Shown here: positions 10,584 to 20,361 of the stretch, one piece after another
How the letters are laid out: each line of letters opens with the position of its first letter
Position numbering within the stretch: the stretch's first letter is position 1
Assembly: GCF_000022485.1 (NCBI RefSeq)
Contig: NC_012623.1
Coordinates: 1,364,001 to 1,428,000, forward strand
Source: Sulfolobus islandicus Y.N.15.51
GTDB lineage: Archaea; Thermoproteota; Thermoprotei_A; Sulfolobales; Sulfolobaceae
Direction of reading: 5' to 3'
Length of the DNA: 64,000 nt
Program-made: the position numbers and the translations under genes
The notes under the pieces: model-generated
Database searches by the model: none
What the model saw: only the letters and a program-made list of their open reading frames with translations
Told to the model about the DNA's origin: nothing

Positions 10584-11516
10584 ATGAGCAAAAAAATTAT
10601 CAACGAAGTTATAGACATATTGGAGGATAAAAAGTATACTTATACAATGATTGAATATCCAGAACATAATAGAAAATCCGTAGATATCGTTCTCAACTCT
10701 AAGGAACCCACTCTGATTAGAGTATCTGAGGATAAGGTGACCAAAGAGGAAATTTCAGATTTGAAGAAGATTGCAGTATCTACGTTAACCGCGTCATTAG
10801 TAGTCACTAATGAAGAAGAGGAGGATATTGTCTCAGTTAAGGCTGATAATGTTTTTGCAGTCTCACCTGAAGGATTTAAGAAAGTAATCAATGGTGAGAA
10901 AATTTTCCTTTATAGAACTAGAGGAGGTATATTCATAAAGATCAGAAATTATATATTGAAACATAAGAGAGAGGAAATGGGATATAGTATAGGAGATGTA
11001 GCTAAATTTCTTGGCGTTTCTAGAAAGGCCATTTATGATTATGAGAAAGGGGATTCCGACGTATCGCTTGAAGTTGCCGAGAAGCTGATAGATTTGTTTG
11101 GGGATGATATAATAGGCGATGTAATATGGGACTCTATAAAAGGTAAAAAAGAAGTCATTGAAGAGGATATAACAGAGTTTTCTCCGGAGAGTTTTAAATC
11201 AAAGTTAATATACAAATTGAAAGAAAATGGGTTAAACATCCTATCATTGAAATTAACTGCAGCAGATTTGATAGTTAAAGACAACGAAAATAATAGATAT
11301 TTAGTTACAATAGAGAACAAGGATTACAATAAGTCAATGAAGAAATTTTATGAAGCTAAGAAACTTTCATCTTACACTAAATCTGAATTATTGATAATCA
11401 TAAGGACTTCAAAGATGTTAAAGGAATGTGAAGATCTAGGATATAAAACTTATGAAGAAAATGACATACATTCTTTAATAGATGAAATTAAAGGAAGTAA
11501 CGGAAGGCAAAGTTAG
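10584..11516 (+). CDS. XRE-type HTH transcriptional regulator, 310 residues
   Basis: An N-terminal alpha/beta domain of about 120 residues precedes a helix-turn-helix ([24 protein letters not shown], residues about 133-160) and a C-terminal alpha/beta domain. This is the architecture of the archaeal family of putative HTH regulators that often lie next to trm1. The start ATG is four bases after the previous stop and the 3' end overlaps trm1 by 35 bases, so the genes are tightly coupled. The N- and C-terminal domains have a restriction-endonuclease-like look (strand-rich, ending in a K-rich helix), which is only an impression. No target is known. Confidence 0.85.
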
Positions 11517-12618
11517 AATATTCGTACCAGATCCTAAAGAATATATGATAGAAGGGAAATTCGATCCATCATGGGCTCCAGTGTTCTATAATCCTAAAAT
11601 GACTTTCAACAGAGACCTTAGCGTAATCGTGGTTAGCCTGTTAAAGCCTAAGATAATATTAGACGCATTAAGCGCAACGGGTATAAGAGGAATTAGATAT
11701 TATGTAGAGTCGTGGAAAAGTGAACAACTAATTCTGAATGATAAAAATTCAACAGCTGCTTCCCTAATCCAAATAAATGTGAAAAATAATGGAATTGAAA
11801 ACGCTAAAATTTATAATAAAGATGCAAATGCGTTGCTCTACGAAATAAAAAGTGAGTACATTGATATAGATCCCTTTGGATCTCCAGTACCGTTTATTCT
11901 TTCATCCGTAAACGCGACAATAAGAAATGGAATAGTAGCATTTACAGCAACTGATCTATCTCCACTTGAGGGATCTTCACGAACTTCTTGTAGACGAAAA
12001 TATGATGCTATTAACTATAAACTTTCCTCGTCAAAGGAGCTTGGATTAAGAATACTTATCGGCAAGATAATTAGAGAAGCTGCGACGTTGGAAAAAACCG
12101 TGCATCCGTTATTCTCTTTTTATGCAGACTATTATTATAGACTATTCGCAATAGTGGAAAGTGGTGCTAGAAAAGCAGATGAGAACATTAATAAGAATCT
12201 TAAATATTTCGGGGAATGCCCCCGCTGTGGATTTCAGACGTTCGTAGACGAGAATTGCAAGACTAAGTGTCCAATATGTGGTGAAAATTTTATCATTATC
12301 GGTCCTCTATACATTGGTCCTCTTCACAATATGGAATTTTTAAAAAGAATGATAGATACATACAGTGATTTCAATTACTTGTCCTCTTTTAACAGAATAC
12401 AGAAGCTACTTAATGTAATAGAAAAGGAGGCGAAATATAAAAGTGTATTTTACAATATTAGTAAGCTCGCATCTAAATTAAAAGTCTCAGCTATTCCTCC
12501 AATTGATTCGATTTTAGAATGTCTAGGAGATGCCTCTAAGACTCATTTTGCTCCTACTGGGATAAGAACCGATAAGGGATATGAAGAAATAATTAGATGC
12601 GTTAAGAGTTTAAGATAA
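11482..12618 (+). CDS. trm1: tRNA (guanine26-N2)-dimethyltransferase Trm1
   Basis: Methylates N2 of G26 in tRNA using S-adenosylmethionine. The 378-residue protein has [12 protein letters not shown] near the start, the cofactor loop [19 protein letters not shown] near 55, the catalytic [12 protein letters not shown] stretch near 130, and a C-terminal zinc motif CPRCGFQTF...CKTKCPICG near 248. The ATG lies inside the preceding regulator gene (35-base overlap). The 3' end overlaps the convergent rpc34-like gene by 9 bases. Confidence 0.96.
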
Positions 12619-12987
12619 AGCTTTTTCCAAGATCCAGCCCGATAATTTACTACAAGTCTGTGGGCTTACATGTATTCCATTCCCACATTTGGTTAAGCTT
12701 TTACAACTTAAGCAAGGAATCTCATCTAAACCGTTAAGATTTATATAAATGTTTATATTATAATTGCTGTCAACTGCAAATAATTTAACTATGTTTTTTC
12801 CATTTTCTTTCACAGCTTTTTTAATAATTAGTTTCTTCTCAACTAATCTTTTTATAATTCCACTAATTTCTCTTATGGGCAAACCGACTGATTTAGCCAA
12901 TTCTTGTTGCGAAATTCCTTTTTCTCCCATTTCTTTTATCTTTTTATGTACTATTGCTTCATAATTACTTGTTGAATCTGATTCCAT
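12610..12987 (-). CDS. Rpc34-like transcription factor with Fe-S cysteine motif
   Basis: A 125-residue protein with an N-terminal winged helix (residues about 8-60; [20 protein letters not shown]) and a C-terminal cluster C92-x2-C95-x5-C101-x10-C112. This matches the archaeal homologue of RNA polymerase III subunit RPC34/RPC39, which in crenarchaea carries a four-cysteine iron-sulphur site. It is divergent from nothing and shares a strand with tfb2 and gar1 further upstream, placing three general gene-expression factors together. The 180 bases upstream contain an ATATATATAT promoter-like run close to its start. Confidence 0.85.
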
Positions 12988-13168
12988 CTTTTACACCCGT
13001 GTTGGCTAAAATATATATATGCATTCCACGCTTATTTATTTTACTGTTTTTATGGGTACGTTAAACACTCTTTAGTGACAATTGACTACTTTTCAATAGT
13101 TTTAATAATAAATAAGATTTAAAATGAGCAAATACTATACACAATACTTTTATATAATTCTATAAAAA

Positions 13169-14050
13169 TCATAATGTAACAATAATATCAAAATTATCCA
13201 CTATATCCTTATATCTATTCCTAATAGTTACTTCAGTAATATCTAACGAGTCTGCAACCTCTTTCTGCGTCTTTTTTATATCCATTAGTGCCGATATTAA
13301 GTAAACCGAAGCTGCGCTTAAAGATAAGTATCCTTTTCCGCTAGTCAGCCCTTGTTTATGCATTAAGTCTACTAACTCGGATGCCTTTGTTCCTATAATT
13401 GGTGGTAAATTTAATCTGTATATTATTTTTGGTATATATTCTGTTGGTCTGATTTTAGGACGAAAGTCCGGTATTGATTTTGCAACAGATTGAACTCTCT
13501 TTAAGGCGTTCCAAAATTCGCTAGAAGATATGGAATATCTAACTTTAAACTCTTGGAGGTGTCTTGGTACGTTATTCACTTGGCAAGAATAATATAAGGC
13601 AGCAACTATTAGCGTATACTGATCTATCCTTTTGGTTTGTCCAGTTTCTACCATTTTCCTTATTATTAACGATGCAGTTTCTTTGACATGTTCTGGTAAC
13701 TCTAATTTTGAACTCTCATCATTTAAAATAGAAAGTAAGGTGACTAGTTTTTTATCCTTAGGTGACACACGTATCTTATTTTGCATTCTTTGCATCTTTA
13801 ATGTTTTTAGTCTGTCCTTAGCTCTACCGTATCCTATTATAGTATGAAATCCCCAGTCATGTACTTTTGGAGTACTTGGGCTACCTACTCTCTCTTTCTC
13901 ATTTCTGTCTTTTGCGTTATAGGCTCTCCAATCTGGACCTGGATCTACTGCATTATCTTCTATTACACTGCCGCAGTTTGTACATACGTACATTCCCTTT
14001 TCCATATCATATGTTATTGTGTCCTCCGTTCCACAAAATGGACATTTCAT
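13169..14050 (-). CDS. tfb2: Transcription initiation factor TFB (TFB2 type)
   Basis: Archaeal TFIIB homologue that recruits RNA polymerase to TBP-bound promoters. The zinc ribbon uses C3, C6, C23 and C26; the B-reader/linker region contains [19 protein letters not shown] and a [11 protein letters not shown] stretch; two cyclin folds follow (residues about 95-290) with the recognition helix [20 protein letters not shown] near the end. At 293 residues it is shorter than main TFB1, consistent with TFB2 of Sulfolobus. It overlaps the gar1 stop by 4 bases, so it is co-transcribed with gar1. Confidence 0.95.
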   Translation of the reverse strand: MKCPFCGTEDTITYDMEKGMYVCTNCGSVIEDNAVDPGPDWRAYNAKDRNEKERVGSPSTPKVHDWGFHTIIGYGRAKDRLKTLKMQRMQNKIRVSPKDKKLVTLLSILNDESSKLELPEHVKETASLIIRKMVETGQTKRIDQYTLIVAALYYSCQVNNVPRHLQEFKVRYSISSSEFWNALKRVQSVAKSIPDFRPKIRPTEYIPKIIYRLNLPPIIGTKASELVDLMHKQGLTSGKGYLSLSAASVYLISALMDIKKTQKEVADSLDITEVTIRNRYKDIVDNFDIIVTL

Positions 14051-14319
14051 TTTCTTGCCCTCCTCCCACTATAACTAACGAATATTTTCTCGTTGACTAA
14101 AATTTTTGAATTTTTATCTAACATAGCTAAAGCATAAGGTTCTTTTACGTTTCCTAATACATCTAGGATCTTTCCTATTTTCTGCTCCTTTCCATTATAT
14201 ATAGCCTTTCCTATTATGTTGTACTTCGTAAAGTCTAAATCACTCTTTAATTTAATAAGAATCTTATCTTTTAAAACATTCTTTGTAAATGTGCCAATTT
14301 CATTAAAGTTGTTTTTCAT
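14047..14319 (-). CDS. Gar1-like H/ACA RNP protein
   Basis: Gar1 binds the pseudouridine synthase Cbf5 in H/ACA guide RNPs. This 90-residue protein has the diagnostic segment [20 protein letters not shown] and a small beta-barrel layout of the Gar1 family; the C-terminus is short and basic (YSGRRARK). Its stop overlaps the start of tfb2 by 4 bases. Together with nop5 and flpA it means proteins of both guide-RNP classes are encoded within 6 kb. Confidence 0.92.
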   Translation of the reverse strand: MKNNFNEIGTFTKNVLKDKILIKLKSDLDFTKYNIIGKAIYNGKEQKIGKILDVLGNVKEPYALAMLDKNSKILVNEKIFVSYSGRRARK

Positions 14320-14341
14320 CTCATTTTTATGTTACGTCTAT

Positions 14342-14374
14342 ATGGGTTTATTATTATTTGTTGATAATACCCAT
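14342..14374. repeat. Imperfect inverted repeat (hairpin) in the gar1 / coiled-coil spacer
   Basis: ATGGG (14342-14346) pairs with CCCAT (14370-14374), and TATTAT pairs with ATAATA inside it, with a 2-base bulge and a 9-base loop. It lies in the 154-base divergent spacer, about 23 bases before the gar1 start. It may be an operator or an RNA hairpin; nothing else in the spacer is recognised. Confidence 0.3.
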
Positions 14375-14473
14375 GTATTCATCTTAACTGGCGAAGCTCA
14401 TTTTTAGGGCTTACTGAAGGCTATTATGTGGGAAATAGTTATTTATACGTATTCGCTACTAAAATAGACAAGA

Positions 14474-15370
14474 ATGTCATCTATATCAACGGACACAGAC
14501 GAGTTATATAAGAAGATATCTGAGCTTAAAGAGAATATAGTTAGACTGAAGCAACTTAAGTTAGAACTTATTGAAAAAGTTAAAAAAATGAGAGAGAAGA
14601 GAAGGGAAAAGATAGCCAAAGCAAAAGAGTTGACACAGCAAATTAACACAATAAGGCAAGAGTATAAAATGAAATTAGAGGAATTTAACCAGTTAAAGGA
14701 GAGAAGAAAAAATCTAGTAGAAATAATTCAGCAAATCAGAAAAGATTTTGAGGAAGTTAAAAAACTTTCTTCTCAAAATCTAGGTAATCCTGATTCAATA
14801 GAGAGGAAAATAAGGGAGCTAGAATGGAAATTGCAAACTAGTTCCTTAACATTAGAGGAAGAGAAAAAAGTTATACAGAGAATTGCTGAGCTAGAGAAGA
14901 AATTACAAGATGCTAAAAAGGCTATGAAAATAAAGGAGAAGAAAACTGAAGAAAAAGCTGAATTACTAGCAAAAAGGGTTGAGTTAAATACAATTAGGGA
15001 GAAGATTAAGGCACTTATTAACGAGATAGGAGAAAAGAAGAATATTATAAAGAAATTAGTCGAAGAGAGGAATAAGCTAAGAGATGAAATAAATAATTTA
15101 AATAGTGAAATAGAGAATATTTCTAAACAGATAGAAGATTTGAATACAGAAATTAAAAACAAGAGTAACGAACTGAATGAGACGCAAAGAAGACTAAAAA
15201 GCCTTCAAGAAAACCCAGTACAAGTTAATACTACTGAAGTTATTGAAAAAAAGAAGAAGAGTATAGAGGAAAAGCTCAAGCAGAATAAGAGGTTATCTTT
15301 TGAAGAATTTTTAATACTTTACGGGGAAGTAGATAATAAGGATGGTAAAGACAATAGTAATATACGTTGA
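14474..15370 (+). CDS. Coiled-coil protein (COG1340-like)
   Basis: A 298-residue protein that is almost wholly heptad-like, rich in Glu, Lys and Leu (residues about 5-245), with a short C-terminal non-coiled segment (RLSFEEFLILYGEV). It resembles the archaeal coiled-coil proteins of COG1340, of unknown function. The ATG start follows a TATA-like TTATTTATACG about 25 bases upstream, so the mRNA is probably leaderless. It overlaps the next gene by 29 bases, suggesting that the two products work together, perhaps at the membrane. Confidence 0.85.
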   Translation: MSSISTDTDELYKKISELKENIVRLKQLKLELIEKVKKMREKRREKIAKAKELTQQINTIRQEYKMKLEEFNQLKERRKNLVEIIQQIRKDFEEVKKLSSQNLGNPDSIERKIRELEWKLQTSSLTLEEEKKVIQRIAELEKKLQDAKKAMKIKEKKTEEKAELLAKRVELNTIREKIKALINEIGEKKNIIKKLVEERNKLRDEINNLNSEIENISKQIEDLNTEIKNKSNELNETQRRLKSLQENPVQVNTTEVIEKKKKSIEEKLKQNKRLSFEEFLILYGEVDNKDGKDNSNIR

Positions 15371-16409
15371 TATCGACGATGATATAGGAAATTTAGGGTT
15401 TTCTTCACCAATTATAGGAGAAGAGAAATGTAAGCTAGCTCTTGATAAAGCAGCTTATTTTATGCCCACAGATTCCGATTTTAATTCGATGGTAGTGGCA
15501 TTTAATATTTATGTTGATCTAAAAGGAAAAGGAGAAGATGCTGAGATAGTCTTCATATCCGGCTCAAAAAAAGGTGGTACCGAGTCGCAGTTGGAATTTT
15601 CGAAAAAATTAGACAAAGTAATTGAGGAGCTATCACCAGAATATGCAGTAGTAGTATATGATAGTCCGGATGACGCTCGTGCAATACCCATAATTCAATC
15701 CAGGTTAAAGATTTCTGCAGTTCAGCAAGTTATAGTAGAGCAGTATAGGGGAGTAGAGGAAACATATATGCTTCTTGCAAAATACATAAGAAAGGCCATA
15801 ACGGAAAAGAGATATGCGAGAGTTTTCTTAGGTGTACCCGGCATAATATTAGCCTTAGCTGGAATATTGGCTGCTCTGAATTTGTCAGTTTACATAGAAC
15901 CAACAATATTAATTATATTAGGAGGTGCAATGTTCATAAAAGGTCTCAAAATTGATGATCTCATGGAGAGTTGGTGGGAGAATTCCACAATAATGGTAAT
16001 AACGTCTACAGTGTCTATTATCTCACTTTTAATAGGCGTGATTAACCTCTATATACAACTTCAGCTAGTTAGAGGACTAAGTAGTGTCCAAGAATTCGCT
16101 TTTGCAATTCTTCAAATTTTACCATATGCTTCATTTTCCGCCATAATATTGTTTGGTGGTAAGGCTGTCTCCAAGGGATTAAATAAAGATATTAGGGTAT
16201 GGCATGATATAATTAAGATCATAAACATAGTTATAATTTACTTTATATTATTTACCGTTGTGAAAGATATTATAGATAATACATATATTCTGACTATTCA
16301 GTCACTATACACGTTAATATTAGCTTCTATAGTTATCATTTCGATATATATTACCTTAACAGCATTAGAAAAATATGGGATTTTAGAGAAACTCATAAAA
16401 AGAATCTAG
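15342..16409 (+). CDS. DUF373 family membrane protein
   Basis: A 355-residue protein whose N-terminal half is a soluble alpha/beta domain (IVIYVDIDDDIG at the start; FISGSKKGGTESQLEFSKKL; YAVVVYDSPDDARAIPIIQS) and whose C-terminal half has about five or six membrane helices (from VFLGVPGIILALAGILAALN at residue 166 onwards). This is the DUF373 architecture, archaeal and uncharacterised. It starts inside the coiled-coil gene. The acidic DIDDD cluster may bind metal, which is inference. Confidence 0.9.
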   Translation: MVKTIVIYVDIDDDIGNLGFSSPIIGEEKCKLALDKAAYFMPTDSDFNSMVVAFNIYVDLKGKGEDAEIVFISGSKKGGTESQLEFSKKLDKVIEELSPEYAVVVYDSPDDARAIPIIQSRLKISAVQQVIVEQYRGVEETYMLLAKYIRKAITEKRYARVFLGVPGIILALAGILAALNLSVYIEPTILIILGGAMFIKGLKIDDLMESWWENSTIMVITSTVSIISLLIGVINLYIQLQLVRGLSSVQEFAFAILQILPYASFSAIILFGGKAVSKGLNKDIRVWHDIIKIINIVIIYFILFTVVKDIIDNTYILTIQSLYTLILASIVIISIYITLTALEKYGILEKLIKRI

Positions 16410-16602
16410 TTATTTTATCTTTAACTTCTATTGGTAGATTATCCATCTTTATTATCATACCATTCTTAGGTTTATTCTTATTCACATAGTTGGTTAAGAT
16501 GTATTTTTCAGCGGAATTATCATCCCTTGACTTTAGTATCCTTACCTTAATATATTTACCATTATTTAGATCTACATAAACGTACTTACCATGTTTGAGC
16601 AT
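16393..16602 (-). CDS. Small basic conserved hypothetical protein
   Basis: A 69-residue protein beginning MLKHGKYVYVDLNNGKYIKV, then a charged middle and IEVKDKITRFFL at the end. It has no cysteine and no membrane segment and looks like a small beta-rich fold. Its 3' end overlaps the DUF373 gene by 17 bases. It is divergent from the sugar-kinase-like gene with a 45-base spacer containing AT-rich promoter signals. No family could be named with confidence. Confidence 0.7.
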   Translation of the reverse strand: MLKHGKYVYVDLNNGKYIKVRILKSRDDNSAEKYILTNYVNKNKPKNGMIIKMDNLPIEVKDKITRFFL

Positions 16603-16647
16603 TTCTAGACACCAAAATTTTAATGTCGTTTAGCGTTTATATCGTTT

Positions 16648-17493
16648 GTGGAATACCTATTAATAGATGCCGGCGGTACATCTACTAAAGTTTTCGTTTA
16701 TGATGGTGAAAAAGTAGTAAGACAGTACAAATACGAACCGGCAAGTGTAGATAAAGTAGGCCCATATAAGTCAGTTTTAAGATTAAGCAGTATAATCTCG
16801 TCATTCAATAAGAAATTTAACGGAATTGCAATATCTTTAGCCGGTATTGACAGTGAAGTCATGGCGAAAGAGGTAAAAAGTCAACTATATCAACTTCTAA
16901 GTAAATACGCGGATAAGGTAATCATAGAACATGATGCTCACGTTGTGCTTATGTCTAATGCGAATAAGGGATGTATAACTATTGCAGGAACTGGTAGTAT
17001 AGTATATGGTTTTGATGGAAGTAAAAGGATAATAAAGGGCGATAGAGGATGGTTAGTTGGCGATATATGTTCTGGATTCTGGTTAGGTAGAGAGTTCTTA
17101 CATGAGTTGTTAAGAGAGTTTCAAGGACTATCTAATGATAGAAGCTTAATCCAATTTTCTAATTTTAAAACTGAAGAAGATCTAGTGATGTTCCTTTATA
17201 AAAACTCTTGTAATCCAGCCAAAATAGCGCAATATTCAGTTAATTTGTTAAACGCTGCAAAGCGAAATAGCACAAAGGCAGTTAGAATTTTGAATAGTTG
17301 TATGTCAGAATTCTCTACTTTAGTGCAAATAGTATGCAAAGCTGTAAATTCTAATGTGGTCTACTATTTTGGTGGTATGTATGAATCTCCAGTTTACGTA
17401 TCCTTTTTCAGTAGGGAGTTAGAGAAGAAGGGAATAAAAAGCGTTAAAAGTAAAAGTGTAATAAATGGTTTACTTAGGCTTCTAGAGCTCTAA
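16648..17493 (+). CDS. BadF/BadG/BcrA-type ATPase, sugar kinase-like
   Basis: A 281-residue ASKHA-fold protein starting at GTG. The phosphate-1 loop is [17 protein letters not shown] at the N-terminus, the phosphate-2 region is [13 protein letters not shown] near residue 112, and the adenosine region is [14 protein letters not shown] near 245. Related Sulfolobus proteins are hexokinases or N-acetylglucosamine kinases, so phosphorylation of a hexose or amino sugar is likely; the substrate cannot be read from the sequence. It converges on the TBP gene with a 12-base overlap. Confidence 0.85.
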   Translation: MEYLLIDAGGTSTKVFVYDGEKVVRQYKYEPASVDKVGPYKSVLRLSSIISSFNKKFNGIAISLAGIDSEVMAKEVKSQLYQLLSKYADKVIIEHDAHVVLMSNANKGCITIAGTGSIVYGFDGSKRIIKGDRGWLVGDICSGFWLGREFLHELLREFQGLSNDRSLIQFSNFKTEEDLVMFLYKNSCNPAKIAQYSVNLLNAAKRNSTKAVRILNSCMSEFSTLVQIVCKAVNSNVVYYFGGMYESPVYVSFFSRELEKKGIKSVKSKSVINGLLRLLEL

Positions 17494-18078
17494 TTCTTCT
17501 TCTTCCTCTATGGGTTTGACGCAATCCAGCTCCGCTAGCTTATCAAATATTCTCTTTACTGCTTTAGATACTTCATCTTCTCTCTTTGCCCCAGTTATTA
17601 CCATTTTGCCACTACTGAAAATTAGGAGTACAACTCTAGGATCATCCATTCTAAAAATTAATCCCGGAAATTGTTCTGGTTCGTACATGTTATTTTCCAG
17701 TAAGAATGCAGCTTTATCTAAGTTAACGTTTACATGTAAGTTAGCGGATGCAACTATATTTTGGATTTGGATTTTAGGTTTGCCCATTATTTTTATACCA
17801 TATTTTTTAAGTGTCTTAATTATTCTCTTTACGGCCTTTATTAGTTCTTCTGTACTTTTCGCCCCAGTTACTACCATCTTTCCAGATTTAAATATTAAAG
17901 CAGTAACCTTGGGCTGTTCTAATCTGAAAATTAATCCTGGAAATTGATCTGGATCGTATTCTATGTTGGGGATACTTCTTTCCATAGCGTATAAATCCAA
18001 ACTTTGCTCTAACGTAACTGTTGCCACGATATTTTCTATATTTACAATGGGTTTATACGATACCGCTGAATTGGAGAT
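17482..18078 (-). CDS. tbp: TATA-binding protein TBP, probable ATC start
   Basis: Two direct repeats of the TBP saddle are visible: [19 protein letters not shown], then [15 protein letters not shown], and the matching [20 protein letters not shown], then [15 protein letters not shown]; the tail is acidic (EEEEELEL). The first ATG/GTG/TTG in frame is GTG at 18027, but the conserved first strand ([17 protein letters not shown]) is encoded upstream of it. The frame stays open to a TGA at 18087. ATC at 18078 is preceded by AGGTGATC (18083-18090) and a TTTATAAA box near 18115, and gives 198 residues, which as remembered is the length of other Sulfolobus TBPs. ATC is the proposed start. Confidence 0.85.
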   Translation of the reverse strand: MSNSAVSYKPIVNIENIVATVTLEQSLDLYAMERSIPNIEYDPDQFPGLIFRLEQPKVTALIFKSGKMVVTGAKSTEELIKAVKRIIKTLKKYGIKIMGKPKIQIQNIVASANLHVNVNLDKAAFLLENNMYEPEQFPGLIFRMDDPRVVLLIFSSGKMVITGAKREDEVSKAVKRIFDKLAELDCVKPIEEEEELEL

Positions 18079-18082
18079 AAAA

Positions 18083-18090
18083 GATCACCT
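18083..18090 (-). promoter_or_regulatory. Ribosome-binding site deciding the TBP start
   Basis: On the minus strand AGGTGATC matches the anti-Shine-Dalgarno end of archaeal 16S rRNA. GGTGA ends six bases before the ATC at 18078, and no ATG, GTG or TTG in the TBP frame lies nearby. The nearest, GTG at 18027, is 55 bases away and inside the conserved domain. Confidence 0.55.
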
Positions 18091-18127
18091 TAAAAACTTT
18101 TTGATTCTGCATTTATAAATCCCTCTT

Positions 18128-18883
18128 TTAAATAAGTATGTTCTTAATTAAGCCTAATTCTGGGAACTCCATTATACCTTCTCCCTCAATTATAACATAG
18201 GGTTTCGCTTTTTCTAATATTGCGTGCTCTTTTATCAAATTACTCATATAATTTGAATGTATTAATGATATATCATTGCCAGCTTGATATATTCCAATTG
18301 CAGGCAATACTATAATTTGAGAGTTTTCCCTTTCCTTTATGGGTATTGACAAGAAACATTGCAGTTTCCTAGAGAAACCTAACTTATCTCTTATTGACAA
18401 TCTTGGGTGCTCATGGCCTATGATGTATGTTGTATTGTTTCTCGGCTCTATTACTTTATGTCCATGAGTTATTAGTATTTCTCCAAGGTCTAACTCATCA
18501 ACTAATCTTACATTATCAAATTTTTCCGTAACTAAAGAAATATAGTTATCATGATTTCCTCTAACTATTATAACTTCTACTCCGTTATCCTTTAAATATT
18601 TCAATATTTCATTTAATTCCTCTTTTTCTTGTCTAGTAAGTTTTTCAAAGGTGTGCTTGAAATCTCCGTTTACTATTAACTTCTTAGTATTAAAAACTGA
18701 GAATACTCTATTCGTTATACTAAGAAATCTTTTTTTCTGTATTCTAGGAATATATATACCTTTTCTAGACATCTCCTCTTCATAGCCTATGTGTACGTCG
18801 GACATCACTACACTATTAGCATGTTTTACGTAAAGTGCTGGTAGATCCTCAGCAATTAAGATACCTTTAGTGAGCTCTAGCAT
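18128..18883 (-). CDS. Calcineurin-like metallophosphoesterase (COG1407 type)
   Basis: A 251-residue protein with the metallophosphoesterase motifs SDVHIGYE near residue 28, NGDFKHTF near 71, RGNHDNYI near 108, and histidines in THGHKV and GHEHPRL near 139-158. These bind two metals. The archaeal COG1407 group is annotated as putative phosphoesterases without a known substrate. The start ATG is 42 bases from the divergent dphB start, so they share a promoter region; TBP lies downstream in the same direction. Confidence 0.9.
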
Positions 18884-18925
18884 TTAGATAAGATAATATT
18901 AAACACCATTTTATACATTCTTTTT

Positions 18926-19699
18926 GTGAGCATCTTAAGCCTAGTGGGTCTTGGAATCTCTAAGAAATTCATAACTGAGAATGCTATAGATACATTAAAT
19001 AATTCTGATATCATAATTTTCGATAAATATACGTCTAGATCTTGCGATATAAACGTTGATGTATTAAGAAGATTAGTAAAGGGAGGGAAGACTCTCATAG
19101 AAGCGGACAGGAGTTTATTAGAAAACAACTCGAAGATTATCATGGATTATTTAGATAAGAATTATAACGTGAGTATAGCTAGTATCGGAGATGTATTAAT
19201 AGCTACAACTCATGTTTCACTACTTATAGAGGCTAAACAGCGGGGGCATAATGTAAAAGTGATTCCAGGTATTTCGGTACATTGCTATCTTATATCGAAA
19301 TCTCTCTTATCTTCCTATAAATTCGGTAAGTCGGTCACAGTGACATTTCCTTACAACGATTTCATAGATCCTACTCCTTATAATGTGATTAAGGATAACA
19401 AGGAAAGAGGTCTTCATACCATACTATATCTGGATTTGAAAAGCGAGAAAGCCATGACTGCTAATGAAGCACTACAGATCTTATTGCGACTTGAAGATAA
19501 ACATAGAAAAAATGTTCTTTCAAAATCTGATATTGTAATAGTTGGTGCTAGATTAGGCTGTGATGATGAGAAAATTGTTGCTCTCACAGTAGAAGAGGCT
19601 ACCTTATATGACTTCGGTAATACACCACATATTATTATAATTCCTGGTAACCTTCATTATATGGAGGCTGATGCTATAAAATGGATGTTGATGAGTTAA
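18926..19699 (+). CDS. dphB: Diphthine synthase DphB
   Basis: S-adenosylmethionine-dependent methyltransferase that trimethylates the modified histidine of elongation factor 2 during diphthamide synthesis. The 257-residue protein starts at GTG with [19 protein letters not shown] and has the tetrapyrrole-methylase-type segments [16 protein letters not shown] near residue 90 and VIPGISVHC near 112, then [15 protein letters not shown], typical of DphB. It overlaps ribL by 19 bases, indicating an operon. Confidence 0.95.
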
Positions 19700-20361
19700 G
19701 GAAAAGAATAGAAAAGTACATTAAAGGAATGGATGAACGATTAAAGAATATCGATAGTGCCAACAATAAGGTGGTAGAATTAGCTAGATTATATACTGAG
19801 GATTCTAAATATTATTTAGAGAAAGGTGATTACGTAACCGCATTAGTCGATATTGTTTATGCTGAGGGTTTGTTGGATGCGAAGGAGATTTATGAGAATA
19901 ATGATCCTAAATCTAATGTATCGAAAAAAGTATTTGTCGCGGGTACTTTTGACATATTGCATCCTGGACATATAGAATTCTTGAAGGAGGCATCGAAATA
20001 TGGAAGAGTTTACGTGACTGTGGCTAGGGATTCCAATTCAGAGAGAATTAAAGGTAGAAAGCCTATTAATGATGAGCAAACTAGATTAGAAATTATTAAG
20101 AGTGTAAGATACGTTTTTGATGCAATATTAGGCGATCAAGAAGATTTTCTAAAAAGTGTGGAAAGAATAAATCCCGATATAATTTTCCTAGGTCCAGACC
20201 AGAGAGTAGATGAAACTAAGTTTCTTGAGGAATTAAAAAAACGAGGCTTAAGTCCTCAAATAATTAGATTAAACGAGAGAATAAGGAAATGGCCTCATTC
20301 AAGTACAACAGATATAATAAATGAAATTAAAAAGAGGTATTGTAAATTAGAACAACGTTAA
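19681..20361 (+). CDS. ribL: FAD synthetase-like cytidylyltransferase (RibL) with N-terminal DUF357
   Basis: Residues about 1-75 form a helical DUF357-type domain; residues from about 82 are a nucleotidyltransferase with [20 protein letters not shown] (HxGH active site) and the later RxxxxSSTxI motif ([11 protein letters not shown]). The archaeal family transfers AMP to FMN to make FAD. The neighbours fit: the CTP-dependent riboflavin kinase gene converges on it with a 4-base overlap. The start ATG is inside dphB. The DUF357 fusion is unusual compared with the single-domain methanogen enzyme; its role is not known. Confidence 0.88.
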
